Shown here in pieces: positions 1 through 9,349 of a stretch of DNA of 64,000 nucleotides. The stretch's first letter is position 1; the number at the start of each line of letters is the position of its first letter. This DNA is from CAWDBV01 sp963800705 (GTDB lineage: Bacteria; Actinomycetota; Thermoleophilia; Solirubrobacterales; 70-9). The DNA lies in assembly GCA_963800705.1 (NCBI GenBank), contig CAWDBV010000005.1, positions 124,001-188,000 of the forward strand. Direction: 5' to 3'. The position numbers were made by a program, and so were the translations under genes. Under the pieces are notes generated by a model that saw only the letters and a program-made list of their open reading frames with translations, did no database searches and was not told the DNA's origin.

Positions 1-46
1 CGCCGCCTACGGCGAGCACGACGAGCGCCGTGATCGATCTGACTGA
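1..46 (+). CDS. C-terminal end of an upstream gene, possibly PhoH-like ATPase (partial)
   Basis: Reading from base 2 gives AAYGEHDERRDRSD and a TGA at 44-46, overlapping the ybeY start by 17 bases. PhoH-like ATPases commonly lie directly upstream of ybeY and often end in an 'AY..' helix of this kind, so the tail of phoH is my best guess. Only 14 residues are visible. Another frame ends with TGA at 31-33, so even the frame is uncertain. Confidence 0.35.
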   Translation, partial: AAYGEHDERRDRSD

Positions 47-395
47 CGTCCCCCCGGAGCTGCACGATGCCGTCGAGGCGACGCTGCGCGCGGCTGAGAT
101 CGAGGACGGGCATGTGGCGATTGAATACGTGCGTGAGGGCAAGATGCGGACGCTCAACTTCGCCCACCGGGGCAAGGACGAGGCGACCGACGTGCTCGCC
201 TTCCCGCTCGACGGGCAGACGCTGGCACCAGGGCCGCGCGAGCTCGGCGACGTCTTCATCTGCCCCGACCAGACCGAGAACCTGATCGAGGTCGCGGTCC
301 ACGGCACCCTGCACCTCTGCGGCTACGATCACGAGACCGACGACGGAGAGATGCTGGCGCTGCAGGACCAGGTGATGGCGTCGCTGGCGAGGTGA
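30..395 (+). CDS. ybeY: Endoribonuclease YbeY, rRNA maturation factor
   Basis: A 121-residue zinc-dependent endoribonuclease of the UPF0054 family, used in 16S rRNA 3'-end maturation and ribosome quality control in the cytoplasm. The metal-binding motif HGTLHLCGYDH is at residues 91-101, with His91, His95 and His101 as the expected ligands; the upstream TDVLAFPL segment is also typical. Length is normal, if slightly short. GTG at 30 is the start used here. The stop overlaps the era GTG start by four bases (GTGA), the usual ybeY-era coupling. Confidence 0.93.
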   Translation: MIDLTDVPPELHDAVEATLRAAEIEDGHVAIEYVREGKMRTLNFAHRGKDEATDVLAFPLDGQTLAPGPRELGDVFICPDQTENLIEVAVHGTLHLCGYDHETDDGEMLALQDQVMASLAR

Positions 396-1279
396 CCCGC
401 GCCGGCTTCGTGGGGTTGGCGGGGCGACCGAACGTCGGCAAGTCGACGCTCGTCAACGCGATCGTCGGCAGCAAGGTGGCGATAGTCGCCGAGCGCCCGC
501 AGACGACCCGCCGCGCGGTGCGCGGCGTCGCCACCGGCGACGGCTGGCAGCTCGTGCTCACCGACCTACCCGGCGTGCAGCGCCCGCGCGACGCGCTCAC
601 CGAGCGAATGCAGCGCCGGGTCGAGCGCGAGCTCGCCGACACCGACGTCGCCCTGATGGTCGTCAACGGGCTCGAGGGGGTCGGACCCGGCGACCGCTTC
701 ATCTCCGAGCGGCTGCTGGGCGCGAACGTGTCGACGCCGCTGATCTGCGCGGTCAACAAGACCGACCGGCTCGGGCCGGGGCAGACGACCGAGGTGCTCG
801 CCGCCGCCGGCGAGCTCGACGCGGTCGACGAGATCTTTCCCGTGAGCGCGAAGACGGGGAAGGGGCTCGAGCCGCTGGTCGCGCGGCTCGCCGAGCTGAT
901 CCCCGAGGGCGACCTGCTCTACCCGGCCGAGCAGCGCTCCGACCAGGCGAGCGAGCTGCTGCTCGCCGAGCTGATCCGCGAGCAGGTGCTGCGCCGAACC
1001 CGCGAGGAGCTTCCGCACGCGGTCGAGGTCGAGCTCGACACGGTCGAAGAACGCGACGACGGCCTGACCGAGATCAGCGCCAACATCTGGGCCGAGACCG
1101 AGTCGCAGAAGAAGATCCTGGTCGGCAAGGGCGGGCAGAAGATCAAGGAGATCGGCACCGCGGCGCGCGGCGAGCTCGAGACCGAGCTCGGGGCGAAGGT
1201 TTTCCTGGACCTCAACGTCCGCGTCCGCGCCCACTGGCGCCGCGACGACGCGCTCCTCGACCGGCTCGGGATCGAGTAA
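392..1279 (+). CDS. era: GTPase Era
   Basis: A 295-residue Ras-like GTPase that binds 16S rRNA and the 30S subunit during ribosome assembly. G1 is GRPNVGKST near residue 12, G3 is DLPG near 68 and G4 is NKTD near 122. A C-terminal KH RNA-binding domain follows, with ILVGKGGQKIKEIG near residues 240-255. Full length for the family. GTG at 392 overlaps the ybeY stop, so the two are probably co-translated. After the TAA at 1277-1279 a new transcription unit begins. Confidence 0.96.
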   Translation: MTRAGFVGLAGRPNVGKSTLVNAIVGSKVAIVAERPQTTRRAVRGVATGDGWQLVLTDLPGVQRPRDALTERMQRRVERELADTDVALMVVNGLEGVGPGDRFISERLLGANVSTPLICAVNKTDRLGPGQTTEVLAAAGELDAVDEIFPVSAKTGKGLEPLVARLAELIPEGDLLYPAEQRSDQASELLLAELIREQVLRRTREELPHAVEVELDTVEERDDGLTEISANIWAETESQKKILVGKGGQKIKEIGTAARGELETELGAKVFLDLNVRVRAHWRRDDALLDRLGIE

Positions 1280-1315
1280 AGGCGGACCGGAGGAAAGGCT
1301 GCAACACTGAGCCCG

Positions 1316-2743
1316 ATGAGCATTCCAGGGATGAAGACGGTGGGGATGGTGCTGGTGATGTGCGCGGCGCTAGCGGCTTGCTTGATCGTCGCGGGGCCTG
1401 CCGCCGCGGCGCCGATCAATCCGAACATCTTCACCGACACGAACGTGAATGACGCGGACTGCTCGCTGCGCGAGGCGGTGACCGCGGCGAACACCGATGG
1501 CGAATACAACGGCTGCGGCGCCCCGGCGATGGACGACCCCGGCGACACGATCTCGCTTTCGACTGCGCAGCCGTACACGTTGTCGAACGGCGACGGCGAT
1601 GAGTCGAACATCGGGGGCGACCTCGACATCGCCAACGAGCCGCTGATCATCGAGTCCGCCGGGCCCGGGCTGGCGACGATTGACGCGAGCCCGCTCCCAG
1701 CCGGCAATCGCGCCCTCGAGATCAGCCCGCTGGGATTCGCAGGAATCACGACGGTGACGCTCAGCAAGCTCGACATCACCGGGGGAGACAGTGTCGACGG
1801 CGGGAACATCCGCCACGGCGTCGCCGTCGGCTCCACGCTGAACATCGCCGACAGCATCGTCCGGGACGCGCTCGCCGGCGGCGGTATCCAGACCGAAGGC
1901 GGCGCCTACCTCGACATCCTGCGGAGCACGATCGACGGCAACACCGGCTCGGGCGGCGCAGGCGGGATCACGCACTACGGCAGCGGCGTGGCGACGATCA
2001 CGGACAGCACGATCAGCGACAACTTTGCCGACGGCGGGTTCGGGGGCGGGCTCTGGGCGCTCCCCGCCTCTGGCGGCGCCACCCTGAGAAATACGACGAT
2101 CAGCGGAAACAGGGCGGACGGCTCGGGCGGCGGGCTCGCGGACAGCGATGTGACGATCCTTTTCAACGTCACGATCACCGACAACACCGCGGACTTCGAC
2201 ATGACTGATGCGGCCGTCGACAGCGATGGGGGCGGCGGGATGGTGACTGGCAGCCTCATAAACTTCAGGAACTCGATCATCGCCGGCAACATCGACGCCT
2301 CCCCGATGGCCTCCGCCAAGAGCCCGGATTGCAACGGCGGTGGCGTGATCTCCACCCAGGGCTTCAACCTGATCGGGAGCACGACCGGCTGCCCGGTGGT
2401 CCCGGTCGGCGGCGACCTGACCAACACCAGCCCGGTCGTTGGGCTGCTCGCCAACAACGGCGGCAGCACCCGGACCCACGCCCTGCTCTCCGGCAGCCCG
2501 GCTATCGATGCGGGCAACGACGACAGTTGCGAGCTCAACGATCAGCGCGGAATCCCGCGCCCCCAGGGTCCGCGCTGCGACATCGGCGCCTTCGAGGCCC
2601 CGGTCCCGCCCGCACCCGTCGCTGCGATCCCGGCGGCGATTGCCCCCATCACTGCTGCGCCGGCCATCTCCGCGAAGAGGTGCAAGAAGGGGCGGAAGCT
2701 GAAGAAGGGCAAGTGCGTGAAGAAGAAGAAAAAGAAGAAGTAG
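1316..2743 (+). CDS. Secreted right-handed beta-helix protein with CSLREA motif, choice-of-anchor-Q domain and Lys/Cys tail
   Basis: A 475-residue exported protein. A signal peptide (hydrophobic residues 8-32, ending AAAAP) is followed by a CSLREA motif at residues 49-54. Gly/Asp/Asn-rich beta-helix repeats with recurring STI/NTTISGN turns form the body. The end resembles the choice-of-anchor-Q family: NNGGSTRTHALLSGSPAIDAG-like segment, DQRGIPRPQG, CDIGAFE. An Ala/Pro linker then leads to a very basic tail, KRCKKGRKLKKGKCV plus seven Lys. A GGAGGAAAGG purine run lies about 19 bases before ATG 1316. The tail is shared with the proteins at 31593-36391. Function is unknown; a surface adhesin or carbohydrate-binding role is plausible. 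Confidence 0.8.
   Translation: MSIPGMKTVGMVLVMCAALAACLIVAGPAAAAPINPNIFTDTNVNDADCSLREAVTAANTDGEYNGCGAPAMDDPGDTISLSTAQPYTLSNGDGDESNIGGDLDIANEPLIIESAGPGLATIDASPLPAGNRALEISPLGFAGITTVTLSKLDITGGDSVDGGNIRHGVAVGSTLNIADSIVRDALAGGGIQTEGGAYLDILRSTIDGNTGSGGAGGITHYGSGVATITDSTISDNFADGGFGGGLWALPASGGATLRNTTISGNRADGSGGGLADSDVTILFNVTITDNTADFDMTDAAVDSDGGGGMVTGSLINFRNSIIAGNIDASPMASAKSPDCNGGGVISTQGFNLIGSTTGCPVVPVGGDLTNTSPVVGLLANNGGSTRTHALLSGSPAIDAGNDDSCELNDQRGIPRPQGPRCDIGAFEAPVPPAPVAAIPAAIAPITAAPAISAKRCKKGRKLKKGKCVKKKKKKK
2675..2740 (+). repeat. Lys/Cys tail module, copy 1
   Basis: Codes for the C-terminal KRCKKGRKLKKGKCV module followed by Lys codons, almost all AAG. It closely matches the ends of the genes stopping at 33149, 34694 and 36391, although the gene bodies differ. 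Confidence 0.8.
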
Positions 2744-2787
2744 CGCCCGCGCGCAACAACTAGCCCCGGGCAACAGCCGCTCACGCC

Positions 2788-2793
2788 TAAGCT
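2788..2793 (+). promoter_or_regulatory. Putative -10 element (TAAGCT) for leaderless hisIE
   Basis: TAAGCT ends seven bases before ATG 2801, placing the expected transcription start at or next to the start codon. No Shine-Dalgarno sequence lies between. No convincing -35 element was seen. Confidence 0.5.
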
Positions 2794-2800
2794 TCCCTGC

Positions 2801-3457
2801 ATGGCGCGTGCAATCCACTTCGACGACCGCGGCTTCGTGCCGTGCGTGATGCAGGACTGGCGAACCGGCGAGGTGCTCACCCTCGCCTACATGAACGAGG
2901 AGGCGCTCAAGCTCACGATGGAGACGGGTGAGGTCCACTTCTACAGCCGCACCCGCAAGCAGATCTGGCACAAGGGCGAGAGCTCTGGAAACGTGCAGCG
3001 GGTCCGCCAGCTGCGCTACGACTGCGACGGCGACACGATCGTCGCCCTGGTGGAGCCCGCCGGCCCCTCCTGCCACACGGGCGAGCGCTCCTGCTTCTAC
3101 CGCGAGGTCGGCGGCACCGCCGATCCGAACGTCGACGCGCCGCCGGCGCCGGGAGAACCGGCGCCCGCGACCCACGAGGCGCTTGCCGCGCTCGAGCGGA
3201 CGCTGGCCGAGCGCCGCCGCGACCGCCCCGAGGGCAGCTACACGGTCGAGCTGCTCTCCGATTCCGGGCTCGCCGCCGACAAGGTGCGCGAGGAGTGCGG
3301 CGAGGTCGTCCAGGCTGCCGCCGATGAGTCGGAGGAGCGGGTCGCCGAGGAGGCCGCGGACGTCCTCTACCACCTCGCGGTGCTGCTGCTCAGCCGCGGC
3401 GTCTCGATGGCGGAGGCGATGCACGTCTTGAACGGTCGCCGCGAACCGGCGGATTGA
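2801..3457 (+). CDS. hisIE: Bifunctional phosphoribosyl-AMP cyclohydrolase / phosphoribosyl-ATP pyrophosphatase
   Basis: A 218-residue fusion catalysing steps 2 and 3 of histidine biosynthesis. The N-terminal HisI domain (about 1-110) shows LAYMNEEAL, FYSRTRKQIWHKGESSGN and the zinc-site cysteines in DCDGD and PSCHTGERSCF. The C-terminal HisE domain (about 125-215) carries REECGEVVQAA and EEAADVLYHLAVLL, the MazG-like metal-binding helices. It lies five bases upstream of trpE and heads the tryptophan operon, so one transcript may link histidine and tryptophan synthesis, both users of PRPP. A leaderless -10 is proposed just upstream. Confidence 0.95.
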   Translation: MARAIHFDDRGFVPCVMQDWRTGEVLTLAYMNEEALKLTMETGEVHFYSRTRKQIWHKGESSGNVQRVRQLRYDCDGDTIVALVEPAGPSCHTGERSCFYREVGGTADPNVDAPPAPGEPAPATHEALAALERTLAERRRDRPEGSYTVELLSDSGLAADKVREECGEVVQAAADESEERVAEEAADVLYHLAVLLLSRGVSMAEAMHVLNGRREPAD

Positions 3458-3461
3458 GCCG

Positions 3462-4985
3462 ATGAGCGTCGCCGCCGGCCAGCTTCCCGATCTCGAGCCG
3501 GGCCTCGAAGAGGCCCGCGCGCTGGCTCGCGACGCGAACGTGGTCCCGGTCCGGCACACCTTCGTCGATGACACCGAGACCCCGGTCTCGGCCTACCTGA
3601 AGCTGCGCGGCGAGGGCCCGAGCTTCCTGCTCGAGTCGGCCGAGCAGGGCCGGCTCGGCCGCTACTCGTTCCTCGGTTTCAGCCCGCGCGCCGAGCTGCG
3701 CTGGAGCTCGGGCACCCTCGAGGAGTTCGGTCGGGAGGGCGCCGCCGCCGGCGAGCCCGGTGAGACCCGCGCCGAAGCCGACCCCTATGGGGCGGTATCC
3801 GACTACCTCGGTCGCTTCCGGATCGCCGAGCTCGACGGGCTGCCGCCGTTCGCGGGCGGAGCGGTCGGCATCTTCGGCTACGACCTCGTCCGCAGCGTCG
3901 AGACCAAGCTCGGCGAGCCGAACCCCGACCCGGTCGGGCTCCCCGATCTCGCACTGCTGATCACCGACGTGCTGCTCTGCTTCGACCACCAGCGCCACGA
4001 GCTCACGATCCTCGCCAACGCCTACGCCGAGGAGGACGGCGGAATCGAGGCCGCCTATTCGCGGGCTGCAGACGCGATCGCGGAGACGCGCGAGAGGCTC
4101 GGCGGACCGGTCCCGGATGTCGAGGGCACCGTCGTTGAGGCGCCCCGCTTCGAGTCGAACATGAGCCGCGAGCAATTCGAGTCAAACGTCGCCCGGATAG
4201 TCGAGTACGTCCACGCCGGCGACGCCTTCCAGGTCGTCCCCTCGCAGCGGTTCAGCGCCGAGACCCCGGTCGAGGCCTTCTCGATCTACAGAGGCCTGCG
4301 CACGGTGAACCCCTCGCCCTACATGTACTTCCTCGACTTCGGCGACTTCGAGATCGCCGGTGCCTCGCCCGAGCCGCTGGTCAAGGTAACCGGGGACGTG
4401 GTCGAGACGCGGCCGATCGCCGGCACCTACCCGCGCGGCTCCGACGAGGAGGAGGACCGCCGTAACGCCGAGGCGCTGCTCGCCGATCCCAAGGAACGCG
4501 CCGAGCACGTGATGCTCGTCGACCTCGGGCGCAACGACCTCGGCCGCGTCTGCGAGTTCGGGACGGTCGAAGTCGACGAGCTGATGGTGGTCGAGACCTA
4601 CTCGCATGTGCTCCACATCGTCAGCCAGGTCTCGGGGAGGCTGCGCGACGGAATCGGCGCCATGGACGTGCTGCGCTCGGTGCTCCCGGCCGGGACGCTG
4701 TCCGGGGCGCCGAAGGTGCGGGCGATGGAGATCATCGACGAGCTCGAGCCCCACAAGCGCGGCTCCTACGGCGGCGCGATCGGCTACCTCTCGTATTCGG
4801 GTGACTTCGACGCAGCGATCCACATCCGCACCGTGGTCGTCAAGGACGGGCTCGTCCACGTCCAGGCCGGCGGGGGCACGGTTGCCGACGCGAAGCCCGA
4901 CTACGAGTACGAGGAGTCGGTCAACAAGGCGAAGGCCGTCTTCCGCGCCGTCGAGATGGCGGCCGAGCAGCCCGACTGGCCCTAG
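3462..4985 (+). CDS. trpE: Anthranilate synthase component I
   Basis: A 507-residue chorismate-using enzyme making anthranilate with TrpG-supplied ammonia. The chorismate-binding core is in the C-terminal half: PSPYMYFLDFG, ETRPIAGTYPRG, DLGRNDLGRV, LPAGTLSGAPKVRAMEII and the final YGGAIGYLSYSGDFD segment. The N-terminal ESAEQGRLGRYSFLG region matches the feedback-inhibition domain, with tryptophan-binding ES residues. Length is typical. ATG 3462 follows the hisIE stop by four bases, and trpG begins just after the stop. Confidence 0.96.
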   Translation: MSVAAGQLPDLEPGLEEARALARDANVVPVRHTFVDDTETPVSAYLKLRGEGPSFLLESAEQGRLGRYSFLGFSPRAELRWSSGTLEEFGREGAAAGEPGETRAEADPYGAVSDYLGRFRIAELDGLPPFAGGAVGIFGYDLVRSVETKLGEPNPDPVGLPDLALLITDVLLCFDHQRHELTILANAYAEEDGGIEAAYSRAADAIAETRERLGGPVPDVEGTVVEAPRFESNMSREQFESNVARIVEYVHAGDAFQVVPSQRFSAETPVEAFSIYRGLRTVNPSPYMYFLDFGDFEIAGASPEPLVKVTGDVVETRPIAGTYPRGSDEEEDRRNAEALLADPKERAEHVMLVDLGRNDLGRVCEFGTVEVDELMVVETYSHVLHIVSQVSGRLRDGIGAMDVLRSVLPAGTLSGAPKVRAMEIIDELEPHKRGSYGGAIGYLSYSGDFDAAIHIRTVVVKDGLVHVQAGGGTVADAKPDYEYEESVNKAKAVFRAVEMAAEQPDWP

Positions 4986-4996
4986 CCTCTGCCGTG

Positions 4997-5549
<553 letters not shown>

Positions 5550-5557
<8 letters not shown>

Positions 5558-6581
5558 TCCCCCCGCCTCGAACCAGCGCCTCGCCGAGGCGACCGAGACC
5601 CTGCTCGGCGGGGCCCACCTGACCGCCGACGAGGCCGCCGCGGTGCTCGCCGAGATCATGGAGGGCAAGGCAGGCGAGGCGCAGACTGCGGGCTTTCTTG
5701 TCGCGCTCCGCGCCAAGGGCGAGACCGCCGAGGAGCTCACCGGGCTGGCGCGGACGATGCGCGAGATGTCCGACAGGGTCGAGGTCGACCGCGACGATCT
5801 GCTCGACACCGCCGGGACCGGGGGCGGGCCCACCACCTTCAACGTCTCGACCACCGCAGCGATCGTCGCCGCCGGCGCCGGCTGCGCGGTCGCCAAGCAC
5901 GGCAACCGCTCAGCGACCAGCAGGTCCGGCTCGGCGGACGTGCTCGAGGCGCTCGGGGTCGAGATCGGCCAGGACCCCGAGGCGGTCGCGAAGAGCATCG
6001 AGGAGATCGGCTTCGGGTTCATGTTCGCCCCCCGCCACCACCAGGCAACGAAGCACGTTGTTCCCGTACGGAAGGCGCTCGGCGTGCGGACGATCTTCAA
6101 CTTCCTCGGCCCGCTCACCAACCCCGCCGGCGCCACCCGGCAGCTGGTCGGCGTTTCCGATCCGGCGATGCTGGCGACGATGGCCGAGTCGCTCGCCGAG
6201 CTCGGTTGCGAGCGCGGCCTGCTGGTCAGCGGCGAGGACGGGGTCGACGAGATCAGCCTCTCGGGGGAGACGCGGATGATCGAGGTTCGCGACGGCGACC
6301 GGGCCGAGCGCCGCTTCAAACCCCAGGACGCCGGCGTCGAGCCCGCTTCGCTCGAGGAGATCCGCGGCGGCGAGCCGGAGGAGAACGCGGCCGCGACCCG
6401 CGCCGTTCTCGACGGCGAGAAGGGCCCGCGCCGCGACGTCGTGCTGCTCAACGCCGGGGCCGCGATCTGGCTCGCCGACGGCGGTGAGGGGATCGCCGAA
6501 GGGGTTGAGAAGGCCGCCGACGCGATTGACTCCGGCGCGGCGAAGGAAGTGCTCGCGAAGCTTTCCGGGGACGGCTCCTGA
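5550..6581 (+). CDS. trpD: Anthranilate phosphoribosyltransferase
   Basis: A 343-residue enzyme transferring phosphoribose from PRPP to anthranilate. Family motifs: DTAGTGGGPTTFNVST (PRPP loop), KHGNRSATSRSGSADVLEALG, FMFAPRHHQA and GPLTNPA. Length is normal. GTG 5550 lies inside the trpG end (eight-base overlap) and the TGA shares one base with the trpC ATG (TGATG), indicating tight translational coupling. Confidence 0.95.
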
Positions 6582-7390
6582 TGGCGGGGATGCTGCCCGA
6601 GCTCGTCAGCGCCGCCCGCGAGGCCGTCGAGACCCGCAGGAAGGCGATCCCGCTTCCCGTGCTCGAGGAGCAGCTCGGGGCCAGAAGCGAGCACCGCCCC
6701 TTCGACGAGGCCCTGGTGCGCCCCGGCCTGTCGCTGGTCGCCGAGTTCAAGCGCAGGTCGCCGAGCGCCGGGGAGATCCGCCCCGGTGCCGAGGTCGCCG
6801 ACGTCGTGCAGGCCTACGAGCGCGGCGGCGCGGCGGCGATCTCGGTGCTCACCGAGGAGGGCAGCTTCGGCGGCTCGCTTGAGGACCTGAGCGCCGCGCG
6901 TGCGGCGACTGACCTGCCGATTCTTCGCAAGGACTTCACCGTCGATCCGTACCAGCTCTACGAGGCCGCGGCCGCCGGGGCCGACGCGGTGTTGCTGATC
7001 GCCGCCGCGCTCGACCCCGAGGAGCTCGCGCACCTCTACGAGGAGGCGACCGGAATCGACCTTGATTGCGTGATCGAGGTCCACGACGCCGACGAGCTCG
7101 AGCTCGCGTTCGAGATCGGCGCCGACGTGTTCGGGATCAACAACCGCAACCTCGACGACTTCAGCGTCGATCTCGCCACCACCTTCGAGCTGATGCCCGA
7201 CGTCCCGGCCGGCAAGACCGTTGTCTCCGAGAGCGGCATCGGCGATCGCGCCCAGCTCGCCGAGCTGGCCCGGGTAGGAGTCGACGCGGTGCTGATCGGC
7301 GAGACGCTTATGCGGGCGGAGGATCCCGAGGTGGCCGTTCGCGAGCTGATCGCCGGCGAGGAGCCGACCGCCGAGCACCCGGTCGTCTAG
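6581..7390 (+). CDS. trpC: Indole-3-glycerol phosphate synthase
   Basis: A 269-residue TIM-barrel enzyme that closes the indole ring. Motifs in order: LVAEFKRRSPSAGEIRPG with the catalytic Lys, FGGSLEDL, PILRKDFTVD, DAVLLIAA, GINNRNLDDF, VVSESGI and DAVLIGETLMRA. Monofunctional: trpF is a separate gene at 8711. The last gene before the HtrA insertion in the trp locus. Confidence 0.95.
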   Translation: MAGMLPELVSAAREAVETRRKAIPLPVLEEQLGARSEHRPFDEALVRPGLSLVAEFKRRSPSAGEIRPGAEVADVVQAYERGGAAAISVLTEEGSFGGSLEDLSAARAATDLPILRKDFTVDPYQLYEAAAAGADAVLLIAAALDPEELAHLYEEATGIDLDCVIEVHDADELELAFEIGADVFGINNRNLDDFSVDLATTFELMPDVPAGKTVVSESGIGDRAQLAELARVGVDAVLIGETLMRAEDPEVAVRELIAGEEPTAEHPVV

Positions 7391-7462
7391 CACTCGGCGC
7401 GCTCAGCAACCTCTTACTCCCGGTTTAGCGGCGATTGAGGGCGGGGTCGGATACTCGCCGCC

Positions 7463-8608
7463 ATGCAGGAGCTTCGTCAGCGCGCAAAGGACTTCGCCTC
7501 GAAGCCGTTCGGATCGGCGGTGCTCGGTGGAGCCGTTGTCGGGATCTTCGGCTGGTTCGCGATCGCCGCCGGCTGGATCGAGGGCGGGGAGGAGACCGCG
7601 CCGCTCACCGCCGCTCCGCTGACCCGCCCGGTCAGCGACAGCAACGGCAAGGCGCTGACCGTTAACGAGATCTACGAGCGCGACTCCGAGGGGGTCGCGT
7701 TCATCCAGGCCGAGGTGACCCAGAACGTCCAGTCGCCCTTCGATGTCTTCCCCCAACAGCAGCAGAGCACCGCGAGCGGGTCCGGGTTCGTGATCGACGA
7801 AGAGGGGCACATCCTCACCAACAACCACGTCGTCGAAGGCGCGCAGAGCATCCAGGTGAAGATCGGTGACGGGGAGGCCCTTGACGCGACGCTGGTCGGG
7901 TCCGACCCCTCATCGGACGTCGCGGTGCTGAAGATCGAGGGGGACGCCGGCGACCTGGAGCCGCTCGAGCTCGCCCCTTCGGAGAGCGCCAAGGTCGGCG
8001 ACCCGGTGGTCGCGATCGGAAACCCGTTCGGCCTCGACCGCACCGTCACAAGCGGCATCGTCTCGGCGCTGCAGCGCGAGATCAACGCCCCGAACGGCTT
8101 CTCGATCAGCGACGTGATCCAGACCGACGCGCCGATCAATCCCGGCAACTCGGGCGGCCCGCTGCTCGACGCGTCCGGGCGCGTAATCGGAATCAACTCC
8201 CAGATCGAGACCGGCGGCACCAGCAACGGCTCGGTCGGGATCGGCTTCGCCGTCCCGATCGACACTGCGCGCGACGTCGTCAACCAGCTGCTCACCACCG
8301 GCGAGGTGAAGCGCGGATACCTCGGTATCCAGGGCGCCGACGGCGAGGACGGCGGCGCCGAGATCCAGCCGCAGCCCGGCGGCCCGGCCGAGGAAGCGGG
8401 GCTCGAGGGTGGCGACGTGATCTTCGAGATAGACGGCGAGCCCGTCGAGGGCATCGAGGATGTGATCGCGACCGTGAACGAGGGCAAGCCCGGCGACGAG
8501 CTCACGCTCGAGATCGAGCGCGACGGCGAGCGCCAGGAGGTCAAGGCAAAGCTCGGCGAGCGCCCCGACGAGGTCACGGATGCGGGAGCTCCCACCCCCG
8601 TTCCATAA
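7463..8608 (+). CDS. Membrane-anchored HtrA/DegP-type serine protease with PDZ domain
   Basis: A 381-residue trypsin-like S1C protease. An N-terminal membrane helix (about residues 18-39) anchors it with the protease outside. The catalytic triad is His122 (NNHVVEG), Asp152 (SSDVAVLKI) and Ser230 (NPGNSGGPLLD). One PDZ domain spans about 285-370 (RGYLGIQG, PAEEAGLEGGDVIFEIDG). Typical of actinobacterial cell-envelope quality-control proteases. It sits between trpC and trpF on the same strand. A GATACT hexamer seven bases before ATG 7463 may give it its own leaderless promoter. Confidence 0.93.
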   Translation: MQELRQRAKDFASKPFGSAVLGGAVVGIFGWFAIAAGWIEGGEETAPLTAAPLTRPVSDSNGKALTVNEIYERDSEGVAFIQAEVTQNVQSPFDVFPQQQQSTASGSGFVIDEEGHILTNNHVVEGAQSIQVKIGDGEALDATLVGSDPSSDVAVLKIEGDAGDLEPLELAPSESAKVGDPVVAIGNPFGLDRTVTSGIVSALQREINAPNGFSISDVIQTDAPINPGNSGGPLLDASGRVIGINSQIETGGTSNGSVGIGFAVPIDTARDVVNQLLTTGEVKRGYLGIQGADGEDGGAEIQPQPGGPAEEAGLEGGDVIFEIDGEPVEGIEDVIATVNEGKPGDELTLEIERDGERQEVKAKLGERPDEVTDAGAPTPVP

Positions 8609-8645
8609 AGCTTCCCACCCCAGGGAAGGTCCCCATCCCCCACAC

Positions 8646-8677
8646 CGACAAAGGCCGCCTGCGGGCGGCCTTTGTCG
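8646..8677 (+). terminator. Intrinsic-type terminator hairpin after the HtrA gene
   Basis: A perfect 14-base-pair inverted repeat (8646-8659 with 8664-8677) and a four-base loop. The GC core is flanked by AAA and TTT, but no long T run follows. It separates hisIE-trpEGDC-htrA from trpFBA, and could act in both directions. Confidence 0.8.
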
Positions 8678-8710
8678 TTCAGGAACCGCGCCTCTGCCAC
8701 CCTTATCCGC

Positions 8711-9349
8711 ATGACCAGGATCAAGGTATGCGGAATGACCAACCTCGCCGACGCCGAGCAGGCGGCGGAGCTCGAAGCCTGGGCGATCGGGCTCATCCAC
8801 CACCGCGAGAGCCCGCGCTACGTGCCGCCCGAGACCGCGGCCGAGATCGGCGCTGCGCTCAAGCGCCGCACCGAGATCGCCGGCGTGTTCGTCAACGCGA
8901 CCCTCGACGAGATCGCCGAGGCGACCGAGAACGCCGGGCTGACGATCGTGCAGCTGCACGGCGACGAGGGGCCGGAGTTCTGCGAGGAGGTCGCCCGCCG
9001 CACCGGCGCCAAGGTGATGAAGGCGCTGCAGGTGCGCGACGCCGGCGACGTCCGAGCCGCCGAGGTCTTCCGGACCGACTTCCACCTCTTTGACGCGCAC
9101 TCCTCCTCGCTGCGCGGGGGAACCGGGCAGAGCTTCGACTGGGGGCTGGTCGCCGGACGCCGCTCGCAGGTACCGATGGTGCTCGCCGGCGGCTTGACAC
9201 CCGAGAACGTCGCCGGCGCGATCTCGGTCGTGCACCCTTTCGCGATCGATGTCGTCAGCGGGGTCGAAGCCGAGCCGGGGAAGAAGGATCCGGCGAAGGT
9301 CGAAGCGTTGTTCGAAGCCGTGATGCCGGAGGGCGCTTCCGTTGATTGA
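8711..9349 (+). CDS. trpF: Phosphoribosylanthranilate isomerase
   Basis: A 212-residue TIM-barrel isomerase, starting MTRIKVCGMTN with the catalytic Cys in KVCGMT. Other motifs: IVQLHGDEGPEFC, FDAHSSSLRGGTGQSFDW with the catalytic Asp, VLAGGLTPENV and IDVVSGVEAEPGKKD. I chose ATG 8711 because the longer reading from TTG 8672 would start inside the terminator stem. TrpB overlaps the end by eight bases. Confidence 0.95.
   Translation: MTRIKVCGMTNLADAEQAAELEAWAIGLIHHRESPRYVPPETAAEIGAALKRRTEIAGVFVNATLDEIAEATENAGLTIVQLHGDEGPEFCEEVARRTGAKVMKALQVRDAGDVRAAEVFRTDFHLFDAHSSSLRGGTGQSFDWGLVAGRRSQVPMVLAGGLTPENVAGAISVVHPFAIDVVSGVEAEPGKKDPAKVEALFEAVMPEGASVD

Noticed and set aside
2675..2740. Lys-rich tail as a histone-like DNA-binding region
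   Set aside because: The carrier proteins have signal peptides, so the tail should be outside the cytoplasm.
2744..2800. trp attenuator or T-box before the hisIE-trp operon
   Set aside because: The gap is only 57 bases, without a leader peptide rich in Trp codons or an antiterminator-like fold.
1370..3574. 734-codon open frame on the minus strand
   Set aside because: Runs antisense to the beta-helix gene and hisIE, has Arg/Ala/Gly-biased composition and no domain; a by-product of high GC.
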